Positions 1 to 6,533 of a stretch of DNA of 17,024 nucleotides are shown piece after piece; position 1 is the stretch's first letter, and every line of letters starts with the position of its first letter. The stretch lies in NCBI GenBank assembly GCA_027297845.1, contig JAPUHG010000096.1:1-17024 (forward strand), written 5' to 3'. The DNA comes from Gammaproteobacteria bacterium. GTDB lineage: Bacteria; Pseudomonadota; Gammaproteobacteria; Steroidobacterales; MnTg04. Under the pieces are notes generated by a model. That model saw only the letters and a list, made by a program, of their open reading frames with translations, was not told the origin of the DNA and ran no database searches. Position numbers and translations under genes: made by a program.

Positions 1-545
1 CCCTGGGCAGTGACCGCGGTCAGACCCAAAGTGTTGTCGCGTGGAGTTCCGTATTTCAGTGTACGTGGGCCAGCCGCATTGCAGGCGAGGTTGCCGCCTA
101 CAGTCGAAAATGCGGCGGAGGTTGGGTCGGGCGGCCAGAAAAAACCATCTGGCTGGAGACATTCCTGCAGATCCTGGTTGATTACGCCTGCCTCGACGAC
201 GGCGACCCGATTGTCCGCGTCGACTCGAAGAATCCGGTTCATGCGCTCGAGTGAAAGGGCGAGGCCCCCTGGTGGCGGAATCGCCGCCCCGGTGGTACCG
301 GTGCCTCGTCCGCGCGGACCCACAGGAACCCGGTGCTCGGCGCAGGCGGCCATGATGGCGGCGACTTCATCCGTGCTTTCCGGCAAGGCTACAGCTGCCG
401 GCAAGCCCTGGCCCCGGCTGTTGTCATAGCCATAAGCCCAGCAATCGGCCGGGTCGGTCAGAATTTTTGTGCTGTGATTTTTTCCCGATGCGATCCTGAG
501 CTGATCGATGAATGCCTCCGGCAGCCCGGGCTTGCGAATTTTCAT
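1..545 (-). CDS. FAD-linked oxidase, GlcD/D-lactate dehydrogenase type (N-terminal part)
   Basis: The frame opens at ATG 545 on the minus strand and stays open for 181 codons to the left edge, so only the N-terminal part is present. The visible part is a FAD-binding type 4 (PCMH/VAO-fold) domain. Residues 75-83 give VGPRGRGTG and residues 138-167 run from PPDPTS through VGGN, NAAGPR and LKYG; this is the flavin-contacting signature of the glycolate oxidase GlcD and D-lactate dehydrogenase group. Such enzymes oxidise a 2-hydroxy acid to the 2-oxo acid with bound FAD. The substrate cannot be read from this half, because the substrate-binding cap lies beyond the edge. The start is 2 bases after the stop of the SIS gene, with CAGGAT as a possible ribosome site inside the upstream gene, so the two are probably co-transcribed. 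The family is clear; the exact enzyme (glycolate, D-lactate, D-2-hydroxyglutarate or other) is open. Confidence 0.85.
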   Translation of the reverse strand, partial: MKIRKPGLPEAFIDQLRIASGKNHSTKILTDPADCWAYGYDNSRGQGLPAAVALPESTDEVAAIMAACAEHRVPVGPRGRGTGTTGAAIPPPGGLALSLERMNRILRVDADNRVAVVEAGVINQDLQECLQPDGFFWPPDPTSAAFSTVGGNLACNAAGPRTLKYGTPRDNTLGLTAVTAQ

Positions 546-547
546 GG

Positions 548-1138
548 CTAATCCTGGACGCCAAGCAACTCCCGGTCGATGAGATCACAAAGGCAATGGA
601 TGAAGACCAGGTGTACTTCCTGAATTCGAGCCGTGTTTTGTGCCGGGACCCGAAGTTCGACGTCGTCCTTGCCGAGGATGCCGGCGAGGTCGCCGCCGTC
701 ACGCCCGGTGAAAGCAATGATTTTCATCCCGCGCTCGTGCGCAGCAACACAGGCCCTGGTCACATTCTCGGAATTACCGGAGGTAGAGATCGCCAGCAGC
801 ACATCGTTTGGCTGACCCAATGCACGAATCTGCTTTGAAAAAATATCGGCAAAGGAATAATCGTTGGCGATCGAGGTCAGCGTAGAACTGTCGGTGGTGA
901 TCGCCATCGCGGGCAGGCCCGGACGTTCCATCTCGAAGCGGTTGAGCATCTCAGCGGAAAAATGCTGCGCGTCTCCAGCCGAGCCACCATTACCGCAGCA
1001 GAGTACCTTGCCGTTTTCCAGCAGGCTGCGGGTGATCAATTGCGCGGCGCGGCTGACCAGCGGTGCCAGGTCGCTGGACTGGCGTTTAATTTCAATGCTG
1101 TCAGCGAAGTGCTGTCTTACTCGGTCTTCACTGTTCAT
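548..1138 (-). CDS. gmhA: SIS-domain phosphoheptose isomerase (GmhA-like, in the DiaA position)
   Basis: This 196-residue single SIS-domain protein has the expected length for GmhA and DiaA. GmhA converts sedoheptulose 7-phosphate to D-glycero-D-manno-heptose 7-phosphate, the first step to the LPS core heptose; DiaA is a paralogue that binds DnaA in E. coli. The sugar phosphate loop CGNGGSAGDAQHF is at residues 48-60 and ISTSGNSENV at 117-126. By my alignment from memory with E. coli GmhA, the metal and catalytic residues are kept as H59, E63, Q173 and H181, whereas E. coli DiaA has lost the equivalents of E63 and H181. The C-terminal CLCDLID nevertheless resembles DiaA. I therefore favour an active isomerase, as reported for the Pseudomonas protein at the same locus, but a role with DnaA cannot be excluded. 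ATG 1138 follows a GGAAC ribosome site. It lies 59 bases after yraN and just before the oxidase gene. Confidence 0.82.
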   Translation of the reverse strand: MNSEDRVRQHFADSIEIKRQSSDLAPLVSRAAQLITRSLLENGKVLCCGNGGSAGDAQHFSAEMLNRFEMERPGLPAMAITTDSSTLTSIANDYSFADIFSKQIRALGQPNDVLLAISTSGNSENVTRACVAAHERGMKIIAFTGRDGGDLAGILGKDDVELRVPAQNTARIQEVHLVFIHCLCDLIDRELLGVQD

Positions 1139-1197
1139 CGCTGCCGGTTCCAGATCGTGATCACGCCGCTGCGCATTGTCGCACGAATCGTGGATGC

Positions 1198-1563
1198 TTA
1201 CTCATCCTGGAACGCGTCGGCAATCCAGACAATGTGCGGCTTCTCCAGCAATCCGCTGATGGCGATCACATCGAAGCGCAACGGATGCTCAGCGAGCGCA
1301 GGATTTTCCTGCAGAAATTTCATTGCGGCCCGGCGAATTCTTTGTCTTTTCTGAAAACCAATCGAATGCAGGGCATCTTCAATGTTGCTTGTGCGATAGC
1401 GAACTTCGGCCATAACAAGAGTATCGCCGTCTCGCATCAGCAGGTCTATTTCGCCAACTCGACAAGTGAAATTGCGCTCCAGAAGGATCATCCCGTGGTC
1501 TTGTAAATGAGCGAGCGCGATAGCTTCTGCACCACCCCCATCCTGTTGTTGGCTGGTGCGCAT
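1198..1563 (-). CDS. yraN: YraN/UPF0102 family endonuclease-fold protein
   Basis: The product is 121 residues from ATG 1563. It carries the UPF0102 signature: G37-E38-I39-D40 followed by E53-V54-R55-Y56-R57, which is the acidic core of a PD-(D/E)XK-like, Holliday-junction-resolvase-type fold. R at position 55 rather than K also occurs in E. coli YraN as I recall it. Biochemical function in the family is not settled. The frame extends upstream to a TTG at 1596, adding 11 residues (MYRQGSRIRGD) that do not look conserved; I prefer the ATG, which is preceded by CGGGGTG as a modest ribosome site. The gene lies 41 bases after lpoA and 59 bases before the SIS gene, the same order as in E. coli and Pseudomonas, so it is probably read from the lpoA promoter. 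Confidence 0.88.
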   Translation of the reverse strand: MRTSQQQDGGGAEAIALAHLQDHGMILLERNFTCRVGEIDLLMRDGDTLVMAEVRYRTSNIEDALHSIGFQKRQRIRRAAMKFLQENPALAEHPLRFDVIAISGLLEKPHIVWIADAFQDE

Positions 1564-1604
1564 GTCACCCCGGATCCGTGATCCCTGGCGATACAAATGG
1601 ACTG

Positions 1605-3512
1605 CTAGTTGCCGAGACTTTGGTCATCGTCGGAAACCGGCGGCTCGGCCACAACAGACGAGTCCACCATACCGGGATCGCTAAAGTCATTAATCAGCGG
1701 TGGCAACAACCTGGGTTTCCCATTATCGATCTCCGCCCAATCGAGGTCGCGCCGAATACGGCGGTCCGAGTCCAGCCACAAGGTGCCGGACATGCCCGCG
1801 ACGGGGCGGTCGCCAAAAGAGCCCCTGTGCAGCAGCGGCACCATGCGATAGGCATCGAAACCCATGGCGAACAATCGGCCGCGCGACGCGAGCGCCGGCC
1901 ATACGTCGTTTACCGATTCGCTGAGCTGACCTTCGAGCAGGTCGGGGTCAATCATCCACGGCATGTCGGCGAAAGATACCCCGTTGAGCAATCGGTTGTT
2001 GGCGTTGCCGGGGCTGAAAATTGCGGAGGTGCTGAAAACGGGCAAATCGGCCGCATAATGATATTTGAGCTGCGGCTTGATTTGCCTCCCCTGGGCGGGT
2101 CTGGCTGCGAGAAAAACAAACTCCGTGTCCTGCCGTCGCCTGGGTTCAAATTCAAGACGAACGCCCAACGTGGATTGCAGGCGACTACGTCTGGAACGAC
2201 TTTCGGTCAACATCAGCAAACGCGTAATCGAGGATGAAAAATCCTGTACACCGACATCATAGGCACGGTAGTCAAGCAATTCGCCGCCCTGGATCTGTAG
2301 TTCATCCTGGAAGGCGCTGATCAGTCGCATGCCCCAATCATTGTTGGGAATCAATGCCAGACCGCGGGTAAATCCCAGGGCTGCGATACGCCTGGCCACC
2401 GCCCGTGCTTCGTCTTCCGGAACCAGCGCGAACTGATAAAAACCATCCGGCGCGTCGCTGTTGCGCCCGAGAAAATTCAATGCCAGCGTTCTTACCTGTG
2501 CCACATTGTTTTCAGCGACCGCGGCAACCGCGGGTCGAGTCAGGGGGCCAACGACAAAATCCGCGCCTTCGACGATAGCAAGACGGTATGCGTTTGCAGG
2601 GCCAAGCTCGTTGACATCGTAAATACGGATGTCGGGGCGCAGACTGGCATCGGTCTGCTGGAAATACGCGGCCATGAATCCTTCCCTGATCGCCAATGCC
2701 GCAGATTGCTGTCTACCGCTTGTTGGCAATAACAGGGCGACCTGCTGAGGATATTCTGTCGAGATCCGGTACGCGTCGATGATTCTCAGCAGCAGCTCAC
2801 CATCGGCCGGATGCCCCGGCTGTTGGTTTCGCCAGTTGGCAATGCCGGATTTGAATGCAAACGGATTGCGGTCTGCCAGTTTTGCTACCGCTGCAAGGCT
2901 CAGCCAACCGGCAATCAACGGGTCTTCGGTAACCGACAGCGCCTCCTGAAGGTCTTGCAGCGGAACTTGTTGCAAACCGTTCCAGATCTCCTGAAGGTTG
3001 TTTTCGCGCGCGCTTTCGTCTGGCAGCAAGTTCTCGCGATAGACCAGGAACTCGATTCCATTGCGCGGCTGGCCAAACTGGAAACTGCTTTTGGCACGTA
3101 GCAAATACGCCCAGGCCTGATCTTCGAGCGATAGCTCGATGGGTAGCTTGCCGAGCAGCTCGACCGCTCCGCGCGCGTCGTGATGCAACAGCGCCAGGCT
3201 GGCGCCGAGCAACGCCCAGCGGCTTAACACGCCGCCCTGTAGCGGTCCGACTACACGTTGCAGCGCATCGCGAGCACGTTCATCTTCACCACTTTGGTAC
3301 AGGTCGAAGGCTGCGGCCAGCAGGTAACGGTCGCGATCCGCGGCTTTGGAGCTTCGCGCCAGGCGCAGGTAAATGGTTGCAGCTTCCTGATAATCTCCCC
3401 GCTGTTCCAGCCTCGTCGCCTGTGCGCTGAGCCGGCCCGGGTCGCGTACACCGCCGCCACTGGTACAAGAAGCCACTAACAGAGCAGCGATCAGCGCCAG
3501 GCATCCTTTCAT
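1605..3512 (-). CDS. lpoA: Penicillin-binding protein activator LpoA (LppC family lipoprotein)
   Basis: LpoA is an outer membrane lipoprotein that reaches through the periplasm and stimulates the bifunctional peptidoglycan synthase PBP1A. From ATG 3512 the product is 635 residues, near the size of E. coli LpoA (678). The N-terminus is a short lipoprotein signal peptide, MKGCLALIAALLVASC, with the modified cysteine at 16. The next residue is Thr rather than Asp, which fits sorting to the outer membrane. Roughly residues 20-265 are helical and Ala/Leu/Gln-rich, as expected for the TPR-like half. From about 270 on a periplasmic-binding-protein-like half follows, with stretches such as VALLLPTSGR, FVVGPLTRPAV, ALNFLGRN, ALIPNNDWG and RLFAMGFDAY that match LppC-family proteins. 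I chose ATG 3512 because AAGGA stands 5 bases before it and the signal peptide then begins cleanly; in-frame ATGs at 3572 and 3533 would put 20 or 7 extra residues before it. It heads the minus-strand group. Confidence 0.93.
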   Translation of the reverse strand: MKGCLALIAALLVASCTSGGGVRDPGRLSAQATRLEQRGDYQEAATIYLRLARSSKAADRDRYLLAAAFDLYQSGEDERARDALQRVVGPLQGGVLSRWALLGASLALLHHDARGAVELLGKLPIELSLEDQAWAYLLRAKSSFQFGQPRNGIEFLVYRENLLPDESARENNLQEIWNGLQQVPLQDLQEALSVTEDPLIAGWLSLAAVAKLADRNPFAFKSGIANWRNQQPGHPADGELLLRIIDAYRISTEYPQQVALLLPTSGRQQSAALAIREGFMAAYFQQTDASLRPDIRIYDVNELGPANAYRLAIVEGADFVVGPLTRPAVAAVAENNVAQVRTLALNFLGRNSDAPDGFYQFALVPEDEARAVARRIAALGFTRGLALIPNNDWGMRLISAFQDELQIQGGELLDYRAYDVGVQDFSSSITRLLMLTESRSRRSRLQSTLGVRLEFEPRRRQDTEFVFLAARPAQGRQIKPQLKYHYAADLPVFSTSAIFSPGNANNRLLNGVSFADMPWMIDPDLLEGQLSESVNDVWPALASRGRLFAMGFDAYRMVPLLHRGSFGDRPVAGMSGTLWLDSDRRIRRDLDWAEIDNGKPRLLPPLINDFSDPGMVDSSVVAEPPVSDDDQSLGN

Positions 3513-3551
3513 TATTTCCTTATTCGCTTGCATGGCCGGTTTTCCTCGGGG

Positions 3552-3566
3552 CAGGATGGCATCCTG
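3552..3566. promoter_or_regulatory. 15-bp perfect palindrome between lpoA and rsmI
   Basis: The 15 bases read CAGGATG-G-CATCCTG, two perfect 7-base arms around one central base, in the middle of the 80-base divergent space between the starts of lpoA and rsmI. Such a compact odd-length palindrome resembles a dimeric repressor site more than an RNA hairpin, because a one-base loop cannot fold well. No regulator is identified, and part of the palindrome would be coding if rsmI began at the upstream GTG 3566. Confidence 0.4.
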
Positions 3567-3584
3567 TGCCATCTTCAGTGGGAG

Positions 3585-3590
3585 ATTATA
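3585..3590 (-). promoter_or_regulatory. Candidate -10 box of the lpoA promoter
   Basis: On the minus strand these bases read TATAAT, a perfect sigma-70 -10 box. A transcript would start around 3578 and give a leader of about 65 bases before the lpoA ATG at 3512, with the 15-bp palindrome inside it. I see no good -35 box at 16-18 bases upstream, so this rests on the -10 alone. Confidence 0.35.
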
Positions 3591-3592
3591 TC

Positions 3593-4438
3593 GTGCCGGA
3601 GCAACCAGGGATTCTTTATGTGGTCGCGACGCCGATCGGCAATCTTGCCGATATCAGTTTGCGGGCCAAAGAAGTGCTGTCTTCGGTCGATCTGGTTGCG
3701 GCTGAAGATACCCGCCACAGCCGCAAATTATTAACCCGGCTGGGGCTGAAAAAAAAGCTGATTTCGCTTCACGAACACAATGAAACAGCCCGCGTCCCCG
3801 GGATTATTGAACTGCTGACCGCCGGGGATAACGTTGCGCTGATCAGCGATGCCGGGACACCCTTGCTCAGCGACCCGGGTTATCGACTGTTGAAAGCGGT
3901 ACGCGAACATGGACTGCAGGCCGTGCCGGTGCCGGGGCCCAGTGCGTTAACGGCGGCGCTCAGTGTCGCCGGGTTGCCGACCGACAGGTTTGTATTCGAG
4001 GGTTTTCTACCATCAAAAAGTGGTGCCCGGACGGCTCATCTGAAGGCATTGCTAGCTGAGCCTAGGACCATGGTTTTTTATGAAGCGCCTCATCGGCTGC
4101 AGAAAGTTCTCGCCGCTATGGCTCGGATTTTCGGCGGCGACCGGTCCGTTTGCGTAGCTCGGGAAATGACCAAGCAATACGAAACTATCTATTACGGCAC
4201 CCTGGCCGAACTGGCGGCGCAGGCGAGGGATGATCGGGACTTAGGCCGCGGTGAGTTGGTAATTGTCGTATCGGGTGGCGAGGAATCGGCGACCAGCGGT
4301 GCGCAGGATGTCAGCGGCCTGCTGACCGCGTTACTGACCGAATTGTCACCAGCCAAGGCTGCCCGGATAGCCAGCCGGGTGAGCGGATTGCCGAGACCGG
4401 AAGTATACGCGCTGGCTATAAAGCTCGCCGGGGAATAA
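3593..4438 (+). CDS. rsmI: 16S rRNA (cytidine1402-2'-O)-methyltransferase RsmI
   Basis: RsmI uses S-adenosylmethionine to methylate the 2'-O of C1402 in 16S rRNA, at the decoding centre; the same nucleotide is N4-methylated by RsmH, which is encoded about 1.2 kb downstream. The 281-residue product has the tetrapyrrole-methylase fold: TPIGNLAD at 13-20, AEDTRHS at 37-43, the SAM-binding ISDAGTPLLSDPG at 84-96, then VPGPSALTAAL and LPTDRFVFEGFLPSK. The C-terminal helical tail ends in PEVYALAIKLAGE. I chose GTG 3593, preceded by GGGAG about 9 bases upstream and giving an N-terminus of family length. A GTG at 3566 would add nine residues and would cover part of the palindrome. It is transcribed divergently from lpoA, as in E. 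coli and Pseudomonas, and ends in TAA 72 bases before the RNase P RNA. Confidence 0.95.
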   Translation: MPEQPGILYVVATPIGNLADISLRAKEVLSSVDLVAAEDTRHSRKLLTRLGLKKKLISLHEHNETARVPGIIELLTAGDNVALISDAGTPLLSDPGYRLLKAVREHGLQAVPVPGPSALTAALSVAGLPTDRFVFEGFLPSKSGARTAHLKALLAEPRTMVFYEAPHRLQKVLAAMARIFGGDRSVCVAREMTKQYETIYYGTLAELAAQARDDRDLGRGELVIVVSGGEESATSGAQDVSGLLTALLTELSPAKAARIASRVSGLPRPEVYALAIKLAGE

Positions 4439-4475
4439 TCGATACCCGAATCTGGCACGCTTTATCGATAAGCGC

Positions 4476-4504
4476 TTGAGTAATCGGCTGGGTGGCCTTA
4501 CCTT
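4476..4504 (+). promoter_or_regulatory. Probable rnpB promoter
   Basis: TTGAGT at 4476-4481 (4 of 6 to the -35 consensus) is followed, after exactly 17 bases, by TACCTT at 4499-4504 (3 of 6 to the -10 consensus). The predicted start falls at about 4511-4512, which is where the 5' strand of the P1 helix of the RNase P RNA begins. The agreement in position is the main support, since the -10 box itself is weak. Confidence 0.5.
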
Positions 4505-4510
4505 TGACGC

Positions 4511-4867
<357 letters not shown>

Positions 4868-4874
4868 TGTTTAT

Positions 4875-4900
4875 TGCCGGGCCGGGAAAATCCGGCAGTT
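4875..4900 (+). terminator. Possible rnpB terminator or 3' hairpin
   Basis: TGCCGG at 4875-4880 can pair with CCGGCA at 4892-4897; alternatively GCCGG at 4881-4885 pairs with CCGGC at 4892-4896 around a GAAAAT loop. Only three Ts follow (GTTTGAG), so an intrinsic terminator would be weak. It sits about 10 bases after the mature end of the RNase P RNA, a normal place for its terminator. Confidence 0.4.
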
Positions 4901-5042
4901 TGAGAAAAAAGAATAATTGGCAAAAAACGTAGATTTAGCCTGAAAAAGCACTCGCAAGTTACTGATTTGTCGTCTGTCTAAGTGCCGCCGCAAGCATGAA
5001 CTGTCGCTCCTAAGTTACTGTCTTACCTAAAAAAAATGACTT
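4901..5042. other. Non-coding AT-rich stretch upstream of the mra promoter
   Basis: No convincing gene lies here. The stretch is clearly more AT-rich than its surroundings. It contains a 9-base direct repeat AAGTTACTG at 4956-4964 and 5012-5020, and a run of eight A at 5029-5036 just upstream of the -35 box that could act as an UP element for RNA polymerase. These are features seen by eye only; no regulator is assigned. Confidence 0.4.
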
Positions 5043-5060
5043 TTGACTGTTGACAGTCAA
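5043..5060. promoter_or_regulatory. 18-bp palindrome overlapping the mra -35 box
   Basis: TTGACTG at 5043-5049 and CAGTCAA at 5054-5060 are perfect inverted copies around TTGA. The -35 hexamer TTGACA (5050-5055) starts within it, so a protein bound here would compete with sigma-70. Part of the symmetry may come by chance from the TTGACA sequence itself. The bound protein, if any, is unknown. Confidence 0.4.
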
Positions 5061-5079
5061 TCGCTACGCTCCCTATAGT
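5050..5079 (+). promoter_or_regulatory. Main promoter of the dcw operon (Pmra)
   Basis: TTGACA at 5050-5055 is a perfect -35 box and TATAGT at 5074-5079 a 5-of-6 -10 box, with an 18-base spacer. The transcript should start near 5085-5087, leaving a leader of about 55 bases before the mraZ ATG. An A-tract lies upstream. In E. coli the corresponding mra promoter drives the division and cell wall genes down the cluster, and the gene spacing here allows the same. Confidence 0.78.
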
Positions 5080-5088
5080 GTCGCAGAG

Positions 5089-5113
5089 TGGAGAAAAGTG
5101 GGAAATCTTGGGT
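5089..5113 (+). promoter_or_regulatory. MraZ operator: three TGGRN repeats at 10-bp spacing
   Basis: TGGAG (5089-5093), TGGGA (5099-5103) and TGGGT (5109-5113) repeat with exact 10-base period, each separated by 5 bases. Known MraZ proteins bind arrays of TGGGN repeats with 5-nucleotide spacers in front of their own operon. Here the array lies just downstream of the -10 box, over or next to the predicted transcription start, and 28 bases before the mraZ ATG. It is thus well placed for autorepression. The first repeat is imperfect (A for the third G). Confidence 0.8.
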
Positions 5114-5141
5114 TTTCCGATCACACTAATAGGGAATTCAG

Positions 5142-5594
5142 ATGTTTCGAGGGGCAAACAAGGTCACTGTCGATGCGAAGGGTCGCCTGGCGATTCCGAC
5201 TCGTTATCGAGACCGGATTGCCCAGCGTAGCGACGGCCAACTGATCATCACCGTCGATCGGCAATGCCTGCTGATCTATCCGTTGCCGGATTGGGAAGAA
5301 ATCGAAAGAAAACTTGTTCGTTTGCCCAGTCTCAATCCACAAGCCCGCCGTCTCCAGCAATTCATGGTCGGTTACGCCAGCGACGTAGCGCTGGATTCGC
5401 ACGGCCGTGTCCTGTTGGCGAAAGAACTTCGGGAATTCGCTGCCATCGATCGGCAGGCATTGCTGATTGGCCAGGGGAACAAATTCGAATTGTGGGATGA
5501 AACTCGCTGGAGCCAACGGATTGCTGAATGGCTCAAGGACGATCAGGCCAGCGGATCCGGTTTGCCTCCAGAACTCGAATCGTTGTCGCTGTAA
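5142..5594 (+). CDS. mraZ: Transcriptional regulator MraZ
   Basis: MraZ is an AbrB-like (SpoVT-AbrB fold) DNA-binding protein that forms a ring-shaped oligomer and represses its own operon. The 150-residue product shows the two half-repeats of the family: D11-A-K-G-R15 followed by LAIPTRYR, and D85-S-H-G-R89 followed by VLLAKELR. The first residues MFRGANKVTVDAKGR are typical. The ATG follows AGGGA (5131-5135) by 6 bases. It is the first gene after the mra promoter and its presumed operator sits in the leader, so autoregulation is likely. It ends 6 bases before rsmH. There is no sign of damage and length matches the family (about 145-155). Confidence 0.97.
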   Translation: MFRGANKVTVDAKGRLAIPTRYRDRIAQRSDGQLIITVDRQCLLIYPLPDWEEIERKLVRLPSLNPQARRLQQFMVGYASDVALDSHGRVLLAKELREFAAIDRQALLIGQGNKFELWDETRWSQRIAEWLKDDQASGSGLPPELESLSL

Positions 5595-5600
5595 AGGCCC

Positions 5601-6533
5601 GTGACAAAAACGAATTCGCACAAACCGGTGCTTCTGGACGAAGCGCTGGCGGGGCTGGCAATAAAGCCATCCGGGACTTACCTGGATTGTACGTTTGGCC
5701 GGGGAGGGCATAGCAGAGCCATTCTTGGGAAATTGGATGATAAAGGTCGCCTGATTGCTATCGACCGGGATCCGGAAGCGGTGGCAGCTGCTCAGGCCGA
5801 CCTGGGAGATGATCCCCGGTTCTGCATTTGCCGGGGAACATTTGGGAAGATAACCGACATTGTCAGGCGGCAAGGCATGACTGGTTTGGTAAATGGATTA
5901 TTGATGGATCTTGGCGTTTCGTCACCGCAGCTAGATGACCCGGCGCGTGGGTTCAGCTTCAGTTCGGATGGTCCGCTGGATATGCGTATGTCGCCAGACG
6001 AGGGGATCAGTGCTGCGGACTGGCTCGCCAAGGCGGAAGAGCGGGAAATCAGCCAGGTGTTGTTTCGTTACGGTGAAGAACGGCAGGCACGACGCATCGC
6101 TCGCGCAATTGTCGAGGCGCGCTCCGTAGCGCCGATAAGAACGACCGGCCGCCTGGCTGAAATTATTGGAGCCTTGGTTCCAGCACACCAGCGCAAACGC
6201 CACCCGGCGACGAAAACCTTTCAGGCGATTCGAATTTATATAAACAAGGAGTTGCAGGAACTCGAACAATGCCTCACGCAGAGCATCGATTTGCTGGCCA
6301 GGGACGGCCGGCTTTGCGTGATCAGTTTTCATTCGCTGGAAGATCGCATCGTCAAACGGTTTATGCGGGCTCAGTCAAAACCTGATCCGGTTTATGCCGG
6401 TCTGCCGGAGATACCGCCGGAGGCACAGCCAAAACTCGCATTGATTGGCAAAGCGATAAAAGCGAAACCTGAAGAAGTGGTGGATAACGCCCGTTCGAGG
6501 AGCGCGGTGTTGCGCATCGCGGAGAAACTTTGA
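5601..6533 (+). CDS. rsmH: 16S rRNA (cytosine1402-N4)-methyltransferase RsmH (MraW)
   Basis: RsmH methylates N4 of C1402 in 16S rRNA with S-adenosylmethionine, complementing RsmI. The product has 310 residues (E. coli 313). Motifs in order: HKPVLLDEAL near the N-terminus, SAM-binding FGRGGHSRAIL from 32, IDRDP at 54-58, DLGVSSPQLDD at 103-113, GPLDMRM, HPATKTFQAIRI, and ISFHSLEDRIVKRF. The inserted helical domain characteristic of the family lies between the GPLDMRM and HPATKTF motifs. The start is GTG 5601; AAAGG around 5593-5597 overlaps the mraZ stop and serves as ribosome site, and no earlier ATG fits. Its TGA shares one base with the ftsL ATG (TGATG). Confidence 0.97.
   Translation: MTKTNSHKPVLLDEALAGLAIKPSGTYLDCTFGRGGHSRAILGKLDDKGRLIAIDRDPEAVAAAQADLGDDPRFCICRGTFGKITDIVRRQGMTGLVNGLLMDLGVSSPQLDDPARGFSFSSDGPLDMRMSPDEGISAADWLAKAEEREISQVLFRYGEERQARRIARAIVEARSVAPIRTTGRLAEIIGALVPAHQRKRHPATKTFQAIRIYINKELQELEQCLTQSIDLLARDGRLCVISFHSLEDRIVKRFMRAQSKPDPVYAGLPEIPPEAQPKLALIGKAIKAKPEEVVDNARSRSAVLRIAEKL

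Noticed and set aside
10..838. Several plus-strand open frames at the left edge
   Set aside because: They are opposite the FAD-linked oxidase and the SIS isomerase, both of which have clear family motifs on the minus strand.
1158..1165. Palindrome GTGATCAC between yraN and the SIS gene
   Set aside because: Only 8 bases, contains a common GATC site, and no promoter elements are seen nearby; chance is the simplest explanation.
1578..2237. Open frame of 219 codons on the plus strand opposite lpoA
   Set aside because: No domain or ribosome site; lpoA on the minus strand has a clear signal peptide and family similarity.
4438..4470. ATCGATA occurring twice between rsmI and rnpB
   Set aside because: Seven-base repeat without symmetry to a promoter or partner; too short to support a site.
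5121..5873. Open frame of 250 codons on the minus strand across mraZ and rsmH
   Set aside because: It lies opposite two clearly conserved genes, has no recognisable domain, and would run through the mraZ promoter side without a ribosome site.
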